From Brucella sp. BE17 (GTDB lineage Bacteria > Pseudomonadota > Alphaproteobacteria > Rhizobiales > Rhizobiaceae), in the NCBI RefSeq assembly GCF_039545455.1, contig NZ_CP154467.1:1792501-1856500 (forward strand): DNA of 64,000 bases, given 5' to 3'. The position numbers and the translations under genes were made by a program. The notes under the pieces are model-generated. The model was given only the letters and a program-made list of their open reading frames with translations. It was not told the origin of the DNA and made no database searches. Below are positions 57,561 through 64,000 of the stretch, piece by piece (positions within the stretch are counted from its first letter, which is position 1; each line of letters starts with the position of its first letter).

Positions 57561-58802
57561 ATGTCCCCCTCCAAAGATATTTCTGCAGCGGATCGCTATG
57601 CCGCTTTCCGCCATTCCGCTTTCAAGAAATACTGGGGCGCACGCTTTCTCAGTGCCTTTGCCGTGCAGATCGTCAGCGTTTCGGTTGGCTGGCAGATTTA
57701 CGACCAGACCCGCGACGCTTTTAATCTTGGTATGGTCGGGCTGGTACAGTTCCTGCCTGCGCTGCTGCTCGTTCTGGTAACCGGCGCGACTGCCGACCGT
57801 TTCGGGCGTCGGCTTGTCATGGGACTGTCGCTGGTTCTGGAAGCCATCGTAACCGCGCTATTGCTCGCCTTGACCGTGACCGGCCTGTTCGAACCGATGA
57901 CAGTCTTTGGCGCTTTGCTGATTTTCGGCGTGGCTCGCGCCTTCCTAGGGCCATCCTCGGCATCGCTCGTCGTTAATCTGGTCCCGACCGAAGATTTTGC
58001 CAATGCCGTTTCATGGAATTCGTCAGCCTGGCAAGTCGCTACCGTCGTCGGGCCAGTCGCAGGTGGTTTGCTTTACGGGGTATCGCCTGAAGCAGCCTAT
58101 AGTGTCGCCACGCTTTTTCTGGCTATGGGCTCTGTTCTCATCTTCTCAATCCCGAAGCCAAGACAGCATACGCTCACGGAAGAACGCTCGCTTTCCAGCA
58201 TGCTCGCCGGTTTTCGCTATATCTGGAAAGAGAAGATCGTTCTGGGCGCCATATCGCTCGACTTATTTGCCGTATTGCTCGGTGGTGCCGTGGCGCTGCT
58301 TCCCATTTTTGCCCGCGATATTCTGGATCTCGGTCCGTGGGGCCTCGGCTTCTTGCGCGCTGCACCGGGAATAGGGGCGGTACTGACGGCGCTATGGCTT
58401 GCAGGTCATCCCATCCACGACCATGCCGGACGCATCATGTTCGTGTTCGTCGGCTTGTTTGGTTTGTTCAACGTCATATTCGGGGTTTCTACCCTGACCT
58501 GGCTGTCGGTAACAGCGCTGGCACTGGCAGGGGCTGCTGATATGATCAGCGTCTATATCCGTGAAACGCTGATGCAGCTCTGGACCCCGGATAATGTGCG
58601 CGGTCGCGTCAATGCTGTGAACATGGTTTTTGTCGGTGCTTCGAACGAACTGGGCGAATTCCGCGCCGGGTTGATGGCCGCAGCGATCGGAGCCGCACCC
58701 GCCGTCATCATCGGCGGCGTTGGCTCCATCGCGGTCGCAATCGCATGGGCGGCGATGTTCCCCCAATTGCGAAAAGCCCGCCACCTGCAAGGACGGACCT
58801 GA
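57561..58802 (+). CDS. MFS transporter, EntS/enterobactin-exporter-like
   Basis: Encodes 413 residues with twelve predicted helices. Motif A is ATADRFGRRLVMG (about residue 75); WNSSAWQVATVVGPVAGGLLY and FVGASNELGEFRAGLMAAAIG resemble the MFS_3 (EntS) family, which exports enterobactin and other small molecules. No siderophore genes are in the window, so the substrate is open. Monocistronic, followed by an intergenic repeat and the convergent terB gene. Confidence 0.88.
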   Translation: MSPSKDISAADRYAAFRHSAFKKYWGARFLSAFAVQIVSVSVGWQIYDQTRDAFNLGMVGLVQFLPALLLVLVTGATADRFGRRLVMGLSLVLEAIVTALLLALTVTGLFEPMTVFGALLIFGVARAFLGPSSASLVVNLVPTEDFANAVSWNSSAWQVATVVGPVAGGLLYGVSPEAAYSVATLFLAMGSVLIFSIPKPRQHTLTEERSLSSMLAGFRYIWKEKIVLGAISLDLFAVLLGGAVALLPIFARDILDLGPWGLGFLRAAPGIGAVLTALWLAGHPIHDHAGRIMFVFVGLFGLFNVIFGVSTLTWLSVTALALAGAADMISVYIRETLMQLWTPDNVRGRVNAVNMVFVGASNELGEFRAGLMAAAIGAAPAVIIGGVGSIAVAIAWAAMFPQLRKARHLQGRT

Positions 58803-58808
58803 CGTTAC

Positions 58809-58912
58809 AGCATGTCTCCCAAAAACGGGAACCGCCTACGCAGGCAGATCAGTCCACTGGACTGATTTCTGACCCTGCTTCGATGGGATAAAGACTTGCG
58901 ACACGCTTTAGG
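58809..58912. repeat. Intergenic repeat with ATCAGTCCA-C-TGGACTGAT palindrome
   Basis: Begins AGCATGTCTCCCAAAA (shared with the element at 53129), contains a perfect 19-bp palindrome at 58848-58866, and ends ACTTGCGACACGCTTTA. Fills the gap between the convergent MFS and terB genes. Composite repeat of the Bru-RS/RIME kind; the exact family needs a search. Confidence 0.7.
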
Positions 58913-58916
58913 AAGA

Positions 58917-59396
58917 TTAGAAAACTGGAGCGCTACGGTTTGTCTGTTGCGCACGCAGCTCGATAGCGTTGCGATCCGTGTCGCGGATGCCCATGAGGTC
59001 TGCAATACGCCACACAACCGTGGTTTCCAGTTCTCGCGCCTCGCCGTCCGCGCATACGATTTCCCACATCAGGGATACGAAATCGAGTTGGGCTTGATAG
59101 TCGAGCTTTTCTTTTAGAACCGACGTGAAACTTGAAAGGTCAGTAGCTTCCTGATCCGCCAGTTCTGCGGCCTTGAGCAGCTGCTTGAGCGCATCGCCCT
59201 TGACGCCATATTTGAGTGAAAGGGTCGAGGACAGTTTCAGACGTTCGCTTTCATCGCTCTCACCGTCGACATTCATGAGGTGCAGAAGCAAGGCTGCAGC
59301 GGCAAGGCGAGGGTCATCATCGGCAAATTTCTCGCCACGATCCCGAAATCCGCTTCCGGGCAATTCCCGAAAAATTTCCATAAGACGATCGAACAT
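58917..59396 (-). CDS. TerB-like tellurite-resistance domain protein
   Basis: Encodes 159 residues, all-helical TerB fold: ADDDPRLAAAALLLHLMNVDGESDESERLKL, then LMWEIVCADGEARELETTVVWRIADLMG. The two acidic (DG-x-x-x-x-E) metal-binding repeats are conserved. Stand-alone TerB proteins are widespread without a tellurite operon and their role is unclear. On the same strand as hemY, 135 bp after... the hemY gene ends downstream; not an obvious operon. Confidence 0.88.
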   Translation of the reverse strand: MFDRLMEIFRELPGSGFRDRGEKFADDDPRLAAAALLLHLMNVDGESDESERLKLSSTLSLKYGVKGDALKQLLKAAELADQEATDLSSFTSVLKEKLDYQAQLDFVSLMWEIVCADGEARELETTVVWRIADLMGIRDTDRNAIELRAQQTNRSAPVF

Positions 59397-59531
59397 TCAC
59401 CCCTCACCAAACGCAATATTTTTATTTGTACTGCGAATAGGTAACCAGATGAAGGCCGCAAACAACGCCTTAATCGTCATGACGCATTATTCGATGAAAA
59501 TGAGGCGACAAGCGTTGTTTTTAAGCAACGC

Positions 59532-61187
59532 TTAAAAAAGCCGCAAGCCTCCCTGTACCTTCTTCGATGTTTCTTGCCTCTCCACACCAGGATCATCGAC
59601 AATAAGATGAGGATGCCCTTGTTGTTCTTCGTCATCGTGGAGAGCGAAAGCATCCGGCACGGGTTGCGGCTGATGGTCGTCCGGTTTTTTTTCTTCGACA
59701 GGCTTCGCAAGCTTAACCGGCTCCGCCTGAGGAACAGCGATTTCCGCCTCTATGGTATCAGGTTGAAGCGCAGACTTGGCGGGTGTGTCCCAAACAGGTT
59801 CTTCTTCCTTTTCTGTGCCCACCAGAACAGGAACCACAGTCTTTTGAGCTGCCTCCGGTCCCCTGATTTCTGGCTGTTCAGGTTCGATTGCCGGAGCAAG
59901 TTCGACAACCGGCACCTTCCACTCGAAACTGTTCAACCGACCAGTCACCGGCGAAACCGGAGACCAGCGCTCTGAAACATAACCATCCGCGGTCCAGGCC
60001 GGATCGCGAGGTGCTTTGACCGCCTGCGCCAGCCATTCCCGCACTTTACCCTGATTACCGGTTTCGGCTTCCTCGATATCGGCAAGCAGCAGATACGCGC
60101 CTTCGCTTTGGCGCGCGCGCAATGCCTGTTGGGCATTGTCTCGTGCCAATCGCCAATCGCCAGCATCATAGGCCGCACGCGCCAATGCCATGCTGCCTTC
60201 TACGGTATTGGCGCGCAGCGAAACCAGATGCCGTGCGCGTTTCAAACGATCCGGTGCCGTGTCGCCGGCACGGGCGTGAATATAGGTTGAAGCGATATCC
60301 GGATGCGGAAAACGTTTCCACGCCGCTTCCAATACCTTCGAACCCTTGCGCACTTCACCATCCGCGAAAAGCGCCTGAGCAGCCACCACAGCCGCAGGCA
60401 CGAGATCGGGTGCAAGCTTGTTTGCCGCCAGCGCGTCCACCTTTGCATGCGCATGATCGACATTCAGCGTTGCCATAGCCTTTGCCGTCAGAAGAGCGGC
60501 ACGCTCCTTTTTAGCCACTTCCTTGCCATGGGAGAGAACCTGCTTGCGTGCATCCACAAGCTTGAGCGCCCCTTCCCAGTCGCCATCAGCGCATAGCTGT
60601 CCCATGACCGCAGATGAAGCCCATTCGAGTTGTGGTGCCTGACTTGCAGCCTGGGAGGCATAATGGCGCGCCGCTTCCAGCGCGCCTACGCGCTGGGCTT
60701 CGATATAAAGGCCGCGCAATCCCAGAAGCCTCGTTTCCGGGTCTTCCAGCATCGCCTCAAACCCTTTGCGGGCATCAGCGTCACGGCCTTCCAGCATCGC
60801 TGTTTGTGCTTCGAGAAGCTTGATAAGCGGCTCCTGGTCGGAATTGAGCAATTTTCCAGCCTGCTGCGTCATACGACGTGCGGCTTCGGCGTCACCGGCA
60901 CCAGCCGCAATCAGCCCTGTCGACAACGACTGGTAGCCTCGGTCACGTTTGCGCGCCCGAAAATGACGGCGCAAAAGATGAGGCGACTGGATAAGGCTTC
61001 TGACCAGCCACCAAAGGAGCATGACCGCTGCCACGAGGGCGACGACACCGGCCGCAGCGGTGATCAGCGGCACATTGTAATGATTGCCGGAGAAGACGAC
61101 GTCGATTTCTCCGGGACGATCAGCCAACCACGCAAAACCGAAACCAAGAGCCGCAGTGAGAGCCAGATAAAACAGAACACGCAGCAT
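59532..61187 (-). CDS. hemY: HemY-type membrane protein with TPR repeats
   Basis: Encodes 551 residues from MLRVLFYLALTAALGFGFAW, GAGGAGG just upstream. Two N-terminal membrane helices (about 1-20 and 40-62) are followed by TPR-like repeats through about residue 430; the C-terminal tail is Pro/Glu/Lys-rich and disordered. HemY proteins of this kind (not protoporphyrinogen oxidase) always sit with heme genes and may hold late heme enzymes at the membrane; no enzyme activity is shown. Directly downstream of mic60 (10 bp gap), same strand. Confidence 0.93.
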   Translation of the reverse strand: MLRVLFYLALTAALGFGFAWLADRPGEIDVVFSGNHYNVPLITAAAGVVALVAAVMLLWWLVRSLIQSPHLLRRHFRARKRDRGYQSLSTGLIAAGAGDAEAARRMTQQAGKLLNSDQEPLIKLLEAQTAMLEGRDADARKGFEAMLEDPETRLLGLRGLYIEAQRVGALEAARHYASQAASQAPQLEWASSAVMGQLCADGDWEGALKLVDARKQVLSHGKEVAKKERAALLTAKAMATLNVDHAHAKVDALAANKLAPDLVPAAVVAAQALFADGEVRKGSKVLEAAWKRFPHPDIASTYIHARAGDTAPDRLKRARHLVSLRANTVEGSMALARAAYDAGDWRLARDNAQQALRARQSEGAYLLLADIEEAETGNQGKVREWLAQAVKAPRDPAWTADGYVSERWSPVSPVTGRLNSFEWKVPVVELAPAIEPEQPEIRGPEAAQKTVVPVLVGTEKEEEPVWDTPAKSALQPDTIEAEIAVPQAEPVKLAKPVEEKKPDDHQPQPVPDAFALHDDEEQQGHPHLIVDDPGVERQETSKKVQGGLRLF

Positions 61188-61197
61188 GACTGCCTCC

Positions 61198-62568
61198 TCA
61201 GTTGGCGGCAGGTGCCACAGCACCTCCGCTCGCATCAGCCGGCGCTTTTGGCGTGAGGCTCTGGGTAACAAGACGCTGGATCACGGCATCGGCATCGCGG
61301 CGCGCTTTCAGCTGATCGGCAAACTCCTTCGATGTCGCCTTGGCGTCTGCGGGAAGCTGCTCCCATTCGGCTATCGCGCGCTCAAGATCACCCTTGTTGA
61401 GTGCTGCTTCCATGCGCGCAGTCGTCGGACCAACACCTTCCCCCTCTACGTCTCCTGCAACGGGCCGCACGGCGACCAGCCCTTTGGCGCTAGCCATCAG
61501 ATGATCAAAGACACCGGCATCAGCAGGCAGCTTGTTTTCCGTCGCAACGATACGGTTGGCGACATCTCCAAACCGGGAATTCAACTCCGCAACCGTTGGC
61601 AAACCTTTTTCGGCGAAAGAACGCAATACCTCCACGTCGTTGTCCTGCGGCGCAAGCGAAGCGAAAGTATCGAGTTCCGTCTTGAACGATCCGCCGCGAT
61701 CGATGGCCGTCTTCAGCGCATTGGCGGCAATCAGCGCCGCCATGTCCGGCTGGCGCGACGCTTCACCAATCTTTTCCTCCAGTGCCACAAGTTTCGATTC
61801 CAGTGCGGAAAGAGCACCATCATTACCGGAGACCGCACTGGCGGCCTGATCAACGCGCTCTCGCGCCGTTGCGAATTCCTTGTCGAGGGCATCAAGACGC
61901 CCGGTCAAAGCTTCAATTTCGGCAGGTGCGACACCTTCTGATGTGCTCGCAGCGATTTGTTGCTGAAGCTTTGTGAGTTCGCCAACCGCAGCCTCGGACT
62001 TGATTTCCGCCGCCTCGACATTTTTCTGCAACTGGGCAAGTTCGGTCTTGCTCTCAGCGTCGAGCGGTGCTGGTGCAGGATTATCGCGCAAATCCGCAAT
62101 CTGCTTTTCGACCTGAGACAATTGTTCTGGCGTTACACGCCCACCCGAAGACGGCAACACACCTGCCCATTGCAAAAGGGCCATACCGCCGAGTGCAATC
62201 ACACCGCCAGCAATACCCGCCAGAAGATGGGAAGCACCAATGCCAGATTTTTGCGCGGAGGAAGGAGGTGGTGGCATGGATGAAGATATTCCGCCATCCG
62301 TTACCCGCGGCTTTTCCTTTTCCGGTTTCACACCCGCAGTAAAGGGGGGCTTTGCAGACGAACCCGACGACTTTTCAGCGCCCGCCACCTTTTCAGCGCC
62401 ATTATCTTTGCCGACATCCTTCGTCTTGATAGGGCCAACCGGCTCGGCGGCAGGCGTCGTTTTGGAACCATCCGGCTCGTTGATGCGCTTAACTTCGGAC
62501 GAATCAAGATTGATCGTCACAGGATTGCGGGCCGGTTTGGAATGTCGCGGAGTGCCGGATTTCGCCAT
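61198..62568 (-). CDS. Alphaproteobacterial mitofilin / Mic60 homologue
   Basis: Encodes 456 residues from MAKSGTPRHSKPARN with GAGAGGA upstream. A basic, Pro/Lys-rich cytoplasmic N-terminus (about 1-105), one membrane helix (about 108-130, LLAGIAGGVIALGGMALLQW), a long coiled coil (about 145-280, rich in QxxxE/LxxLxxx) and a C-terminal mitofilin-signature region (about 285-440: FASLAPQDNDVEVLRSFAEKGLPTV). This is the alpha-Mic60 layout; the mitochondrial protein shapes crista junctions, and bacterial ones deform membranes. It sits between hemD and hemY, a conserved linkage in alphaproteobacteria. Confidence 0.9.
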   Translation of the reverse strand: MAKSGTPRHSKPARNPVTINLDSSEVKRINEPDGSKTTPAAEPVGPIKTKDVGKDNGAEKVAGAEKSSGSSAKPPFTAGVKPEKEKPRVTDGGISSSMPPPPSSAQKSGIGASHLLAGIAGGVIALGGMALLQWAGVLPSSGGRVTPEQLSQVEKQIADLRDNPAPAPLDAESKTELAQLQKNVEAAEIKSEAAVGELTKLQQQIAASTSEGVAPAEIEALTGRLDALDKEFATARERVDQAASAVSGNDGALSALESKLVALEEKIGEASRQPDMAALIAANALKTAIDRGGSFKTELDTFASLAPQDNDVEVLRSFAEKGLPTVAELNSRFGDVANRIVATENKLPADAGVFDHLMASAKGLVAVRPVAGDVEGEGVGPTTARMEAALNKGDLERAIAEWEQLPADAKATSKEFADQLKARRDADAVIQRLVTQSLTPKAPADASGGAVAPAAN

Positions 62569-62652
62569 GGGTCCTCTCGTCGTCACAGATGTTTGATCCC
62601 CGTGACTCTAGCAGATAAAATCGTCAAATGAAGAAAGGTTGCGCCAAAATAG

Positions 62653-63387
62653 TCAAACTTTGGCAAGAAGCCTGAAAAGGCCATTCTCGTCAGGGTGGTC
62701 TGCGACAAGCGCTCTTTGCTGCCATTTCGCAGGAAGTTTTTCAGCAACGCGCCCGGAAATGCACAAAAATCGGGTTTGTCCATCGAATGGATGCTCTATC
62801 TTGTGCATCATATCGACAAAGCGCTCAGCTGCCACGCCAGAATAAAGCAGAACTGCATCAAAAACCGCATCCCCCAGGACTTGCATGATCTCCGGCACAG
62901 TATAATCGATCATCTCGATATCATAGACATCGCGTACCACCATCTCGAGACCAGCTTCTTTTATGCGTTCCTCGAAAATCGGTTGGCGCATGTGTCCGGC
63001 AAAATAAAGAAGCCGCGCGCCTTGCGGTAAAGCTTTTCGGATGGTTTCTGCAAGACGCACCGCATCGCCACCCCCTTCGCTCACCTGTAAAAACCCGGCG
63101 CGCCGCGCCGCATCCGCGGTCCCTTCGCCCACGGCAAAAAGCGGCAGATCAAGACAAGCTTGCAGCACGTGTGGTTCGATATGCCGGAATGCGTTGGCGC
63201 TGGTGACCGTCAGCGCATCGAAACGCATTTCAGGCAAGGAGAAGGGAAGTGCGACCGTGCGGGTGAGCGGTAGCGATAGAGGCGTAAACCCGGCACGGGT
63301 CAAACGGACGGCGGTTTGCGAAGCGGCTGGCTCCGGGCGTGTCACCAAAACCTGTCTTGCAACTTCCTCTCGATCCCCGCCACGCAT
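62653..63387 (-). CDS. hemD: Uroporphyrinogen-III synthase
   Basis: Encodes 244 residues from MRGGDREEVARQVLVTRPEP. Closes hydroxymethylbilane to uroporphyrinogen III with inversion of ring D. The family is poorly conserved; visible are LVTRPEPAASQTA, LTVTSANAFRHIEP, FAVGEGTADAARRAGF and LLYSGVAAERF. Begins 2 bp after the hemC stop, translationally coupled in a hemC-hemD-mic60-hemY operon. Confidence 0.9.
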   Translation of the reverse strand: MRGGDREEVARQVLVTRPEPAASQTAVRLTRAGFTPLSLPLTRTVALPFSLPEMRFDALTVTSANAFRHIEPHVLQACLDLPLFAVGEGTADAARRAGFLQVSEGGGDAVRLAETIRKALPQGARLLYFAGHMRQPIFEERIKEAGLEMVVRDVYDIEMIDYTVPEIMQVLGDAVFDAVLLYSGVAAERFVDMMHKIEHPFDGQTRFLCISGRVAEKLPAKWQQRALVADHPDENGLFRLLAKV

Positions 63388-63389
63388 TA

Positions 63390-64000
63390 TCAATCCCAGT
63401 CGGTGAAGAAATGTGAACCTGCTTCCGCACGGATGCGTATAGCCGCCTCTTCACCAAGTTTCGCGGCCTCACTTGCAAAGCCGTCAATATGAACCTCATG
63501 CGCCTTAGAACCATCCGGCCGCAGAACCATCCCGCGAAAGCTTATACTTTCGCCTTCTACCGTCGCCAGACCGGCAATGGGCGTACGACAGGAACCGTCA
63601 AGCGTGGCCAGAAAAGCGCGTTCACAGGCGGTCACAACATGCGTATCGCGATGCGCCAGTGGTTGCAGCAAGGCGTCAATCCTTTCGTCCCCGAGGCGGC
63701 TTTCAATCGCCAAAGTGCCCTGCCCCGGCGCGGGCAGAAAAACATCCGGCGAAAGATGTTCGCTAATGACCTCCGAAAGGCCGAGCCGGTTCAATCCAGC
63801 ACAGGCAAGCAAAGTGCCGTCCACTTCCCCTTCCGCCAGTTTGCGCAGGCGCGTCTGGACATTGCCGCGAAACATCACCACTTGGATATCGGGACGAAGA
63901 CGCTTGATTATTGCCTGTCGGCGCAGGGATGAGGAGCCGACGATCGCTCCTTGTGGCAGATCGGAGAAGCTTTTGACATTGCGACCGATAAAAGCATCAC
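63390..64000 (-). CDS. hemC: Porphobilinogen deaminase (5' end beyond window)
   Basis: The C-terminal 203 codons are in the window, and the frame is open to its right end, so the gene starts outside. Polymerises four porphobilinogens to hydroxymethylbilane. Seen: [12 protein letters not shown], the [11 protein letters not shown] segment, [11 protein letters not shown], and [11 protein letters not shown], whose Cys carries the dipyrromethane cofactor. First gene visible of the heme cluster. Confidence 0.95.
   Translation of the reverse strand, partial: DAFIGRNVKSFSDLPQGAIVGSSSLRRQAIIKRLRPDIQVVMFRGNVQTRLRKLAEGEVDGTLLACAGLNRLGLSEVISEHLSPDVFLPAPGQGTLAIESRLGDERIDALLQPLAHRDTHVVTACERAFLATLDGSCRTPIAGLATVEGESISFRGMVLRPDGSKAHEVHIDGFASEAAKLGEEAAIRIRAEAGSHFFTDWD

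Overview
The window looks like core chromosome of an alphaproteobacterium of the order Hyphomicrobiales, most likely the Brucella/Ochrobactrum group of Brucellaceae. The basis is the proteins themselves (ClpB, RF1, AqpZ and DUF4167 closely resemble Brucella homologues as I remember them, with scattered substitutions that suggest an Ochrobactrum-like relative rather than a classical Brucella), the moderately high GC with AT-rich intergenic gaps, short intergenic palindromic repeats of rhizobial type, and lineage markers such as alpha-Mic60 beside hemC/hemD/hemY, TIGR02302 and DUF2125. This assignment comes from reading, not from a search. I see no IS element, integrase, CRISPR array or rRNA operon; there is one tRNA, tRNA-Leu(CAA).

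Layout. 1-8 kb: cell-envelope and proteostasis genes: a truncated M23 peptidase, a secreted L,D-transpeptidase whose 5' end and upstream region are tandemly duplicated, clpB, and a DUF4167 gene. 8-14 kb: a minus-strand run prmC-prfA (RF1 and its methylase), ptsP (EI-Ntr) and lysC. 14-22.5 kb: ubiG, DUF1178/nitrilase/glutaredoxin, comF, a methyltransferase, mutT-GNAT-argJ and a parvulin-type PPIase. 22.9-26.4 kb: secA, a 33-residue membrane-peptide ORF and tRNA-Leu. 26.6-33 kb: sulfur amino-acid enzymes (a cystathionine gamma-synthase-like protein, cysK), a universal stress protein with a good FNR/FixK box, and etfB-etfA-hbd. 33-36 kb: queC-queD-queE behind a sequence that closely matches the preQ1-I riboswitch, then a cobalamin adenosyltransferase and a HIG1 protein. 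36-46 kb: an SDR, YihY, EamA, YaiI, tlpA, argH, an LptM-like lipoprotein, lysA, TIGR02302 and hpt. 46-54 kb: a methyltransferase, hisC-tyrC, DUF2125, chaC, yggT, ppa, plsC and ydcF. 54-59 kb: ftsE-ftsX behind a consensus CtrA box, a small lipoprotein, an aquaporin and an MFS exporter. 59-64 kb: a TerB protein and hemC-hemD-mic60-hemY.

How the genes work together. RF1 and its glutamine methylase are co-transcribed. The queCDE cassette carries out three steps of preQ0 synthesis and appears to be feedback-controlled at queC translation by preQ1. etfB-etfA-hbd links a short-chain acyl-CoA step to electron-transfer flavoprotein. hisC-tyrC and lysC/lysA/argH/argJ are amino-acid biosynthesis genes. 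The hemC-hemD-mic60-hemY cluster puts tetrapyrrole synthesis beside a membrane-shaping protein, an alphaproteobacterial arrangement.

The points most worth a second look are the roughly 353-bp tandem duplication at the L,D-transpeptidase gene, the preQ1-I riboswitch, the CtrA and FNR/FixK boxes, and two small ORFs that automated annotation could miss. Everything else is ordinary housekeeping content.
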